DNA of 64,000 nucleotides from positions 62,001 to 126,000 of the forward strand of contig JAFZRX010000001.1 of the NCBI GenBank assembly GCA_017619675.1. The letters are read 5' to 3'. The notes below the pieces were generated by a model, which searched no databases, was not told the origin of the DNA, and was given only the letters and a program-made list of their open reading frames with translations. The translations under genes were made by a program, and so were the position numbers. This document shows, one piece after another, positions 40,972-48,284 of this stretch. The stretch is from Bacteroidales bacterium (lineage in GTDB: Bacteria; Bacteroidota; Bacteroidia; Bacteroidales; UBA932). Every line of letters starts with the position of its first letter. Position 1 is the first letter of the stretch.

Positions 40972-41751
40972 ATGCGAAAGACCATAACCATACTGTCATT
41001 TGCCTTAATGGCAATTCTTTGCTGCCCGGACGCGTCGGCCCAGAAGAACCCCAGCCAGAAGGAGATCGCCGCAGCCCTGCAGGGATACTTCACTCCCGTG
41101 AAGACCCCTGCGGCCCGCCCTGACGACCGAGGCTTCATACGCCGATGGCTCCTCCTGGACCCCATCAGTGTCCCCAACCGCACCAACAGGGTGTTCACCG
41201 ACAGCTATACCCGTGAATCCATCCTGCACGAATGGTTCCCCGGCCAACTTTCCAAGATTCCCAAGGACGGCGAACGCGAAAGGGTGGAGATGGAGGTCCA
41301 GCCTCCGGTGAACCTGACTGCAGGCCGCCCTGCGGCCGATACCCCTGTCCCGGGGCTCCGCAAGGTGAACCTCTACTGGCACGCCCTGGACAGCGACGTG
41401 TTCTTCCAGAAACTGTTCAGGATGGCCGCCAACCTTGGCAACACCCGGTACGGCGTCCTTTTCTGGGGCGTGACCATCGTCAATTGTGAAGAGGACATAG
41501 AAAACGTCCGCCTGGCGATAGGCGCCAACAACGCCGCCATGTTCTGGGTGAACGGAGAGGAACTCATCCTTGTGAGCGGAGACCGTCACATGAACATAGA
41601 CAATGCCCTTTCCAAGAGGATAACTCTCAAAAAGGGCAGGAATGTAATCCGCGCGGCCGTGATGAACGGCCCGGGTATGAGTGAGTTCTGCGCCCGCTTC
41701 GTAGACGAAGAGGGGAGGCCGGTGACAAACTTTACTGTAACCTTGGAATAA
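40972..41751 (+). CDS. Secreted protein of the xylan operon, galactose-binding-like fold (function unknown)
   Basis: A 259-residue protein with signal peptide (MRKTITILSFALMAILCCPDASA). No catalytic motif is recognised. WLLLDPISVPNRTNRVFTDS and the C-terminal NAAMFWVNGEELILVSGD ... TLKKGRNVIRAAVMNG resemble a jelly-roll domain in which an ornament (W-V-N-G-E) and a K-K-G-x-N segment line the sheet. Such proteins occur next to xylanases and esterases in Bacteroidota. Its end overlaps the convergent GH10 gene by 20 bp. Probably an accessory carbohydrate-binding factor (inference). Confidence 0.7.
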   Translation: MRKTITILSFALMAILCCPDASAQKNPSQKEIAAALQGYFTPVKTPAARPDDRGFIRRWLLLDPISVPNRTNRVFTDSYTRESILHEWFPGQLSKIPKDGERERVEMEVQPPVNLTAGRPAADTPVPGLRKVNLYWHALDSDVFFQKLFRMAANLGNTRYGVLFWGVTIVNCEEDIENVRLAIGANNAAMFWVNGEELILVSGDRHMNIDNALSKRITLKKGRNVIRAAVMNGPGMSEFCARFVDEEGRPVTNFTVTLE

Positions 41752-42901
41752 CCCTCTGCGCTTCCGAAGGAACGCGCAAAACGGCATCCAGTGCCTTGTG
41801 AGGACTGTAGTCGCGCTTGAAAAGGAGCGGATAGTTAGTCCTGCGGGCCACCGGATAGCCGTTTTTCCATGAATTGCCGTCCTGCAGGCCCCATAAGGTC
41901 ACGCGGTCAATCTTGTCGCGGTACTTGTAGAAGATCTGGAACAGTTCCGCATAGCGCTGCGCGTGCTGGTCTTCGACCTCGTCAGGAAGGCCGTCCTTGT
42001 AAGGGTTCAGGAACTCCATGAACTCTTCCAGCTGGTACATGGGGTCTGACAATGACTGGCCGAACACCTGTGCCTCCTTGGTAACCGGCAGCACGTCGAC
42101 GTCCAGTTCGGTGATCATGACCTTGAGGCCCAGGGCGGAGTAGCGCTCTATTGCCTGCTCAATGTATTCCGTCTTGGGGTAGTTGAGGCCCCAGTGGCCC
42201 TGGATGCCTATTCCGTCTATGCGGATGCCGTTGGCGCGCAGCATCTCCACCATCTTGCAGATGCCGTCCACCTTTGCGGGGCGCCAGGCGTTGAAATCAT
42301 TGTAATACAGTTCGATGTCGGGATCGCAGTACTGCTGCGCGAACTGGAACGCCAGCCTGGCGACAAGTTCTCCGTCCCCGCCAAAGGCGTGGATCCAGCC
42401 CTTGTCGCGGTACTCGCCGTATTCGCCTATCACTTCGTTCAGGACATCCCAGGAGTCCACCTTTCCGTTGAAGTGCTTGCATACGGTCTCGATGTAGTTG
42501 CGCATGGTCTCCACCAGTTCGTCATGGGATTTGGTGGTGCCGTCCGCATGGTTCCAGAAGAAATCGGGGGTCTGGTTGTGCCATACCAGGGTGTGGGCGT
42601 GCACGTGGAGGCCGTGGTCACGGCCGAACTTGCAGTAGTCGTCGGCGGGGCCGAAGTTCCAGGTGTCCGGGTTGGGATGGATCACTTCCGGCTTCATGTC
42701 GTTTTCAGGGGAGATAGAGTTGAAGTGCTGCAGGACAAGGTCCGTGGCCTGGGGAACCCTGCCGCTTATCTGCATGCGGCCAATGGCGACGCCCATCTTG
42801 AATGCGTCCTTGTATGCGTCTTTCAGGGAAGTCTGCGCGTTTGCGGCAAAGCCCGCGAGGCATACGGCCAGCGCGATGAAGATTCTGTGTAGATAATTCA
42901 T
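41732..42901 (-). CDS. GH10 endo-1,4-beta-xylanase
   Basis: A 389-residue secreted enzyme: signal peptide MNYLHRIFIALAVCLAGFAANA, then a GH10 (beta/alpha)8 barrel. Markers: ISPENDMKPEVIHPN, HAHTLVWHNQTPDFF, acid/base Glu156 in WDVLNEV, YYNDFNAW, GIGIQGHWGL, nucleophile Glu265 in VMITELDVDVLP, and LWGLQDGNSW. It cleaves the xylan backbone. No carbohydrate-binding insert. It is convergent with the esterase/GH43/binding-protein operon, overlapping the last gene by 20 bp, and divergent from menA. Confidence 0.95.
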   Translation of the reverse strand: MNYLHRIFIALAVCLAGFAANAQTSLKDAYKDAFKMGVAIGRMQISGRVPQATDLVLQHFNSISPENDMKPEVIHPNPDTWNFGPADDYCKFGRDHGLHVHAHTLVWHNQTPDFFWNHADGTTKSHDELVETMRNYIETVCKHFNGKVDSWDVLNEVIGEYGEYRDKGWIHAFGGDGELVARLAFQFAQQYCDPDIELYYNDFNAWRPAKVDGICKMVEMLRANGIRIDGIGIQGHWGLNYPKTEYIEQAIERYSALGLKVMITELDVDVLPVTKEAQVFGQSLSDPMYQLEEFMEFLNPYKDGLPDEVEDQHAQRYAELFQIFYKYRDKIDRVTLWGLQDGNSWKNGYPVARRTNYPLLFKRDYSPHKALDAVLRVPSEAQRVIPRLQ

Positions 42902-42946
42902 TTTAGGTAATCTGTGATTATGGAAGCAAGATAATGATTTATTTGA

Positions 42947-42954
42947 TATTTTTG
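42947..42954 (+). promoter_or_regulatory. -7 box (TATTTTTG) 3 nt from the menA start
   Basis: Exact TAnnTTTG; only TAG separates it from the first of two adjacent ATGs (42958 and 42961). A leaderless menA mRNA is possible. Confidence 0.5.
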
Positions 42955-42957
42955 TAG

Positions 42958-43857
42958 ATGATGAAAGCGAAAAGCATTATAAAGTCCATGCGCCTGAGGA
43001 CGCTGCCGCTGTCCCTCTCCGGGATTGTACTGGGAATTTTGCTGGCAAGTGATACTTTCAGTATAGAGCCGTTAAAGGTTGTATTTCTTGTACTTACAAC
43101 AGTTCTCCTACAGATTCTCTCTAACCTCTCAAACGAGCTTGGCGATGCCATCAACGGGGTGGATACCAAGAAACGGAAGGGGGCGCATTACTCCATAATG
43201 GACGGCGACATGACCGTGGACCAGATGCGCGGTCTCATCCTGATCGTGGTCCTTGCCTGCTGCGTCAGCGGAGTGCTGATGATATGGCAGTGCCTGGGGA
43301 ACCTGATGCGGCCGGTGTCGCTGCTGTTCGTGGCCATGGGGGCCTGCGCCATCGCCGCGGCGATGCGCTACACCCTGGGCCGCAAGCCCTACGGCTACCG
43401 CGGCCTGGGCGACATCTTCGTCTTCATCTTCTTCGGCCTGGTCACCGTGTGCGGGGCATATTATCTCCTGACCGAAAGCATCCCCGAGGCCTCGATCCTG
43501 CTCCCTGCATCGTCCATAGGCTGCCTGAGCGTGGCGGTGCTCAACGTGAACAACATACGCGACATGAAGACCGATGCGGGCAAGCGCCGCACCACAGCCC
43601 TCAGGCTGGGGGAGAAGGGCGCGCGCATATACCAGACCTGCCTGATTGCCGCAGCCTGGATACTGATGGCCGTGTTCTTTATATTGAGCAAGGCCAAGCC
43701 GGCGGCGGCCATCTTCGTGCTGACCATGCCGTTCTTCGTATTCCATCTGAGGGGAGTGTGGACAAAGAAAGGGAAGGAACTGGACCCGATGCTGCCCCTG
43801 CTGGTGACCGGGACATTCTTCTTCGCCCTGCTTTCCGGAATAGCGGTTACGCTATAG
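42958..43857 (+). CDS. menA: 1,4-dihydroxy-2-naphthoate polyprenyltransferase
   Basis: A 299-residue UbiA-superfamily membrane prenyltransferase. The first Asp-rich motif is NLSNELGDAINGVD, followed by MDGDMT; the second motif region is LNVNNIRDMKTDAGKRRTTALRLG, split here over two segments. About eight hydrophobic helices are visible. It attaches the prenyl chain to DHNA in menaquinone synthesis. It faces the convergent ubiE gene, which performs the next step, with one base between the two stop codons. The two therefore share the pathway but not the transcript. Confidence 0.93.
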   Translation: MMKAKSIIKSMRLRTLPLSLSGIVLGILLASDTFSIEPLKVVFLVLTTVLLQILSNLSNELGDAINGVDTKKRKGAHYSIMDGDMTVDQMRGLILIVVLACCVSGVLMIWQCLGNLMRPVSLLFVAMGACAIAAAMRYTLGRKPYGYRGLGDIFVFIFFGLVTVCGAYYLLTESIPEASILLPASSIGCLSVAVLNVNNIRDMKTDAGKRRTTALRLGEKGARIYQTCLIAAAWILMAVFFILSKAKPAAAIFVLTMPFFVFHLRGVWTKKGKELDPMLPLLVTGTFFFALLSGIAVTL

Positions 43858-43858
43858 A

Positions 43859-44566
43859 TTATTCCTTTACGCCGGTGTACATCCGGCATGCGCCAAGGCT
43901 GAATGCGCGGTGTTCCACCCGCGCATAGCCGCATTGGCGCATAAACGCCGCCCATTCCTCCTTCCCGGGGAATTCCGATACGGACAGCGGTAAATACCTA
44001 TAAGCCTCCCTATTGCCCGAAAAACGGCCTCCAATGAGGGGCGCGAGAGTCCTGAATCCCAGCATATAGAACCAGCGGAGGATTCTGTTCCCAGGAGTGG
44101 ACAGTTCCAGGATCACCAGCCTGCCGCCTTTGTCCAGGACGCGGTGGATTTCCCTGAGGGCCGCGCCCCTGTCCTGGAAGTTGCGAATGCCGAAGGCGAT
44201 GGACGCGCAGTCGAAGCTCCCGTCGCCGAAGGGGAGTGAAGCGGCATCGGCATTGATTTCGGTGATTCTATCTTCAAGGTTGTTTTCCAGGACTTTACGA
44301 TTCATTATCTCCAGCATCCCTTGGGAGATATCCACGCCCGTAATGCGGCTTCCGGGATGCATAGCCCTGGCCATGGCCAGGCTATAGTCCCCGGTGCCGC
44401 AGGCCACGTCCAAAATACGCTGTGGCTTGTCAGGACAAACCACAGCGCTTATTGAACGTTTCCTCCAGGAGCGGTCCGCTCCAAGGGAGAGGATATGGTT
44501 GAGCCGGTCATAGTCCGGGGCGATGCCGTCGAACATGTCGCGGATCTGGTCTTTTTGGGGCATCAA
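43859..44566 (-). CDS. ubiE: Demethylmenaquinone methyltransferase
   Basis: A 235-residue class I SAM methyltransferase: MFDGIAPDYDRLNHILSLG, the SAM motif ILDVACGTGDYSLAMA, GVDISQGMLEIM, DCASIAFGIRNFQDR and the C-terminal family signature. Methylates demethylmenaquinone to menaquinone. Its ATG overlaps the TGA of the upstream GH43 gene (44563-44566), so it is translated from a GH43-ubiE transcript or an internal promoter. Coupling a housekeeping quinone gene to a glycosidase is odd. Confidence 0.95.
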   Translation of the reverse strand: MMPQKDQIRDMFDGIAPDYDRLNHILSLGADRSWRKRSISAVVCPDKPQRILDVACGTGDYSLAMARAMHPGSRITGVDISQGMLEIMNRKVLENNLEDRITEINADAASLPFGDGSFDCASIAFGIRNFQDRGAALREIHRVLDKGGRLVILELSTPGNRILRWFYMLGFRTLAPLIGGRFSGNREAYRYLPLSVSEFPGKEEWAAFMRQCGYARVEHRAFSLGACRMYTGVKE

Positions 44567-46404
44567 TCTACGTGGATTATTTCCTTGCCCTTTGTCACGC
44601 CGCTCTCGTTGAAGGCGTCTACGGTGAAGTAATAGTCTGTGTCGGAGGAGAAAAGGCCAAGGCTTACCTTTGGATCCTTTACCTCGCAGGCGTGGTACAG
44701 TTCATCCTTTTCCGTGCTCCAGCGCAGGATATAGCCTGTAGCGTCAGGAACCGGTGTCCAGGAGATGGTCATGTTGCGCCTGTCGCCGCTGCGGTCAGCC
44801 TGGATGCCGGTAACCTTCTTGGGAGCCTTTCCGGGGGCGAATCCGAACACCCTGAGGTCAAAGATGGAGAACTTGCCGGTGAGCTTGTCGCAGTTGGTTA
44901 TGCGGATGTAACGGGCCTTAACGGGCTTTTCGCATACCAGCAGTTCGTGCGGGTTGTCGTTCTGGTTGTCAGCCTTGTTGAACAGAACTGACCATTTCTT
45001 TCCGTCAGTTGAATACTCTATAAGATAGCGGTAAGGAGACTTTGCATTGTCCGGGTCAAAGAACCCGAAGTCCTGGTCAGCGAAGTTTGTCTGCACCGCG
45101 TAAACCTTGTCTTTCTTGCCAAGGTCAATCTGCAGCCATTCTCCACTGTCACCTGAATTGGCGCTCCATAAAGTCTTGATAATGTTATCGGTAGCAAACT
45201 CTGCAGGATGGCCGTTAAGGGATGAGGAGGCGGTAACCGCCTTGTCGGCGGAAAGGACTCTCCAGCCGGTCCATGGAGCCTTCTTCTGGAAGTTAACCTT
45301 CTTGTCAGGAAGTACGTAAGGGGAGTCCGAGAAGTCCGTCAGGGCGTACATGTTGCCCTTCTTGGTGAAGAATACCGGGAAGAAGCCCACGCGGCGCTCG
45401 AAGTCCATCCTCTGGCTGATCACGCAGGAAGCCACGTGCCAGAAGTTGCCGTACCTGTCCTTGAAGGTATAGCCGTGTCCGGCGCCGGTCATCCATCCGC
45501 CCGGCTTCACGCTCATGGGGGAGTCATCCATGTGGATGAAGGGCCCCAGGGGCTTGTCGCTAACGTATACGCCGTCTCCGTAGGTCTCGAACTCGGTTCC
45601 CGGCGCTGCGTACTGCAGATAGTATTTGCCGTTGTACTTGAACATTGTTGCGCCCTCGTTCCAGCCGGGTTTCTCCTGCTCGTTCTTGTCTCCCGGGCGC
45701 TCCCAGCCGTATGTGCCCTCCATATGGTCTATGAGGGATACTGAAGACTCTCCTATGGATGCGAAATTGTTGTTTGGATCCAGTTCTATTCCCCTGATAT
45801 CCGCTACGTTGCTGCATCCGAAGTAGAAATATACGCGGCCGTCGTCATCCACGAAGAGTTCGGGGTCGTGGGCGGTTGCGCGGGGCCTTTCCGGATATGG
45901 CATGAGCTGGTCCGTAACCAGTACCCAGGACTCTCCGTCGTCCGGATTGGAGGTCTTGTAGAGGACGTTTACGTCCGATACGGCCCAGTACAGTTCGTCC
46001 TTATATACCATGAGGGCGGGGGCGTACAGGTCTATTGGCAGTATGCTGGTCTTGATGTGGGACCAGTGCTGCATGTCAGTTGAGGTGTAGTAACCCTCGG
46101 ACTTGGAAGGGAAGAGGTAGTACTTGTCGTGGTAGACAAGGCAGACGGGGTCAGCGGCCTCGCGGGCGCCGTTGGTACGGCGCGCGACCTCCGCCTGACG
46201 GCGGGCGCTTTCCTCCATGCGGGCCTTCTGCTCCGGCGTCATGCGGGCGAGCATCTCCGCCGGGTACTCCCTTGGCATCTCCTGGCGGTGGAAGGCGTAT
46301 TGCACATTGACCGGATTGGCAACTACCCTGGAAGGGTCGATCTTTGGTCCGCAGGAAACCATTGCAAGGCACAGCGGAACAGCCAATAATAGTATCTTTC
46401 TCAT
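44563..46404 (-). CDS. GH43-type lipoprotein with F5/8C-like and fibronectin-III-like domains
   Basis: A 613-residue lipoprotein (lipobox MVSC, Cys18). The order is: a basic helical linker (RMTPEQKARMEESARRQAEV); GH43-like propeller blades (AADPVCLVYHDKYYLF, YAPALMVYKDELYW, HDPELFVDDDGRVYFYFG, EGATMFKYNGKYYLQY); a discoidin F5/8C-like domain (ATDNIIKTLWSANSGDSGEW, VKARYIRITNCDKL); and a C-terminal FnIII domain (ISWTPVPDATGYILRWSTEK). Probable beta-xylosidase, arabinofuranosidase or exo-galactanase at the cell surface; exact activity unknown. Followed by ubiE with a 4-nt overlap. Confidence 0.87.
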   Translation of the reverse strand: MRKILLLAVPLCLAMVSCGPKIDPSRVVANPVNVQYAFHRQEMPREYPAEMLARMTPEQKARMEESARRQAEVARRTNGAREAADPVCLVYHDKYYLFPSKSEGYYTSTDMQHWSHIKTSILPIDLYAPALMVYKDELYWAVSDVNVLYKTSNPDDGESWVLVTDQLMPYPERPRATAHDPELFVDDDGRVYFYFGCSNVADIRGIELDPNNNFASIGESSVSLIDHMEGTYGWERPGDKNEQEKPGWNEGATMFKYNGKYYLQYAAPGTEFETYGDGVYVSDKPLGPFIHMDDSPMSVKPGGWMTGAGHGYTFKDRYGNFWHVASCVISQRMDFERRVGFFPVFFTKKGNMYALTDFSDSPYVLPDKKVNFQKKAPWTGWRVLSADKAVTASSSLNGHPAEFATDNIIKTLWSANSGDSGEWLQIDLGKKDKVYAVQTNFADQDFGFFDPDNAKSPYRYLIEYSTDGKKWSVLFNKADNQNDNPHELLVCEKPVKARYIRITNCDKLTGKFSIFDLRVFGFAPGKAPKKVTGIQADRSGDRRNMTISWTPVPDATGYILRWSTEKDELYHACEVKDPKVSLGLFSSDTDYYFTVDAFNESGVTKGKEIIHVD

Positions 46405-46481
46405 AAGTAAAACGGTTGGTTTGTCAATTAAGTCTTATAAAAGTAGGAATAATAAGGCAAATTTCAAAAACAAAAAGTTTT

Positions 46482-46498
46482 GCATTGATTATCAATGC
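46482..46498. repeat. 17-bp palindrome around TTGATTATCAA
   Basis: GCATTGAT and ATCAATGC flank a single T. It contains the same 11-bp TTGATTATCAA/TTGATAATCAA core as the large palindromic elements at 37776-38024 and 55776-55886 and lies in the AT-rich gap before the GH43 lipoprotein. Could be a degenerate half-element or an operator. Confidence 0.5.
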
Positions 46499-46546
46499 GT
46501 GTAACAATCTTGTATATAATATTAACATTTTTGTTACAGAGCCTTT

Positions 46547-47305
46547 TTACCTCTCGAAGTGCTGAAAATCCTTGGTCCGGGAGGCCCAGCCGCCGCCCCA
46601 GTAGAAGCCGTGCTGGCGGAACAGGGTGCAGCACAGATCGTCCCTTTCTATCTTGTACGGGAAGTCCGCCGACCGGTCCAGATACTCCCTGGAAGAGGCG
46701 GGTTCAACTATCCGGTAGCCGCTGTCCGTGGTCATGACATATGGGTTGTATCGGGGGTTGATGTCAATGGCCAGGCCAAGGGCGTGCTTGGAGATCGCGG
46801 TCTGGTGGGCGCGCGGCCGGAAGTTGAATGCGGAGGAGTTGTTGTCTTCCATGGAGGCCTGGTCGTCCGCGCCGTAATGGTCAATGAGGCGCATCTTCTC
46901 GATGGGGTAGGACGCCTGGTACAGCGCCTGCAGGATTTCAAGGACATCCTGCGCGATGGAGGCGTTCACCACCATCTCGCCCAGCAGAGTCCGCCCCTGG
47001 GCGTCCTTGTGCAGGGCTGTGATGTAGCGCAGCTCATCGCGGCCCACGGGGCAGCCTTCCTTGTAGGAGTTGCCTTCCATCAGGGCAAAGATCTCGTCGC
47101 TTATGGGGGAGACGCTGAAGAAGGCGTCGGAGATCCATTTATCGGGGATCTGGTCGCCCGGCTGGAATGATGGAGCAACCTCTTCCTCTATGGTAACCGC
47201 TTCGGCTTCAGCAGATTGCTTAGTTCTGTTAAAGCAGGAGTTTAAGCAAAGAACCGCCGTGCAGAGCAAGGCGGCCTCGGCTATTTTGATGGGGATGCGC
47301 TTCAT
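46547..47305 (-). CDS. M15-family metallopeptidase lipoprotein (D-Ala-D-Ala carboxypeptidase/endopeptidase-like)
   Basis: A 252-residue lipoprotein (lipobox LNSC, Cys24). The M15_C-type zinc site is visible: SKHALGLAIDINPRYNP (His and Asp ligands) and the third ligand in DFQHFE near the C-terminus. Segment FYWGGGWASRTKDF is typical of phage-endolysin-like M15 peptidases. It probably trims peptidoglycan peptides in the periplasm. Its ATG overlaps the TGA of the upstream membrane protein gene (47302-47305), so the pair is translationally coupled. Confidence 0.87.
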   Translation of the reverse strand: MKRIPIKIAEAALLCTAVLCLNSCFNRTKQSAEAEAVTIEEEVAPSFQPGDQIPDKWISDAFFSVSPISDEIFALMEGNSYKEGCPVGRDELRYITALHKDAQGRTLLGEMVVNASIAQDVLEILQALYQASYPIEKMRLIDHYGADDQASMEDNNSSAFNFRPRAHQTAISKHALGLAIDINPRYNPYVMTTDSGYRIVEPASSREYLDRSADFPYKIERDDLCCTLFRQHGFYWGGGWASRTKDFQHFER

Positions 47306-48192
47306 GCCTGGGCCTCTTCCGCCGCAGGTGCGGCCTCTTCTTCCGGGATAGCCAGGATCTCCTTGATCTGGGCGAACTTCACGAAGGGCTGGTCTTCGCC
47401 TTCCGTCAGGGACGGGATCTCCGCATCGTCCGGGAGGAGGATTACATTGACGCCGGGCTTTCCTATCATAAGTTTGAGCACGTCGCAGACCTGAGTGGAG
47501 ATCATGGGGGAGAGCCAGTCGAATTCCTCTATCTTGCGCTCGTCAATCTCAATCTCAAGGTCCCGGCGGAGTTCGTCGGAGGTGGACTTGGCGTAGGCGT
47601 CGGCAGGGAGATAGACCTGCTTGCCAAGGATGTTCACGTACTTGTATGCGTTGGCAAAGTCCCAGTTGAGCTGCTTGCGGGAGTAGGATATGAGTCCCGG
47701 GTGGAAGTTCTTGAGGAAAAGGGAGTTGGAGTCCTTGTCGTACTTGAAGAGTACGTCCTCCATCTTTATGCCGTATTCCGCGCTTATTTCAGCGCGCAGG
47801 GCGCCAAAGAAGGAGATGTTGTCCTTCTGCCTTATATAGGGCCTGGTGAAGGAGGAATCAATGTTAAGGACAGCCAGGTGCAGGATTGGGTTCAGCCCAA
47901 CCACGTTGATCTTGCTGTTGTTCTTCTCTTCAAGTTCCCTGTTCAGGAGGTCTATTGTCTGCTTGAGGGAACTGATCTGTTCAGACAGCATATTCTCCCT
48001 GCGGGCGCTCTGCCTCAGTTCCTCCCTGCTGTTCTTCACGAAGGCCCTCCATATAAGGTATGCCAGGGCCATTCCGGCCAGAAGGAAGGCTCCAAAAGGC
48101 AGCGTGGTGCGTGTAAACATGAGCCTGACGGCTACCAGTGCAAGCAGCACCGCGCCTGCTATTATCAAGATTTTCCGTGTCTTTGCTTTCAT
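47302..48192 (-). CDS. Membrane-anchored coiled-coil protein of unknown function
   Basis: A 296-residue protein. Two hydrophobic helices at about 8-25 and 31-50, a coiled coil at about 53-92 (rich in Glu, Arg and Leu heptads), then a folded domain (SKINVVGLNPILHLAVLNID, NWDFANAYKYVNILGKQVYL) and an acidic alanine-rich tail (EEEAAPAAEEAQA). I do not recognise the family. Expected to be anchored by the helices. It overlaps the M15 peptidase gene by 4 nt, suggesting an envelope or cell-wall role. Own TAAATTTG box at 48214-48221. Confidence 0.75.
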   Translation of the reverse strand: MKAKTRKILIIAGAVLLALVAVRLMFTRTTLPFGAFLLAGMALAYLIWRAFVKNSREELRQSARRENMLSEQISSLKQTIDLLNRELEEKNNSKINVVGLNPILHLAVLNIDSSFTRPYIRQKDNISFFGALRAEISAEYGIKMEDVLFKYDKDSNSLFLKNFHPGLISYSRKQLNWDFANAYKYVNILGKQVYLPADAYAKSTSDELRRDLEIEIDERKIEEFDWLSPMISTQVCDVLKLMIGKPGVNVILLPDDAEIPSLTEGEDQPFVKFAQIKEILAIPEEEAAPAAEEAQA

Positions 48193-48213
48193 GCTCCAAT
48201 GAATTCTGCATCA

Positions 48214-48221
48214 CAAATTTA
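48214..48221 (-). promoter_or_regulatory. -7 box (TAAATTTG) of the membrane-protein/M15 operon
   Basis: Exact consensus on the minus strand, 21 nt upstream of the ATG at 48192. Confidence 0.55.
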
Positions 48222-48284
48222 CATATATGTTTTGAAATTGTCGCAAGAAGTACTTATCTTTATTACATCTACAATTCTTCGCTT

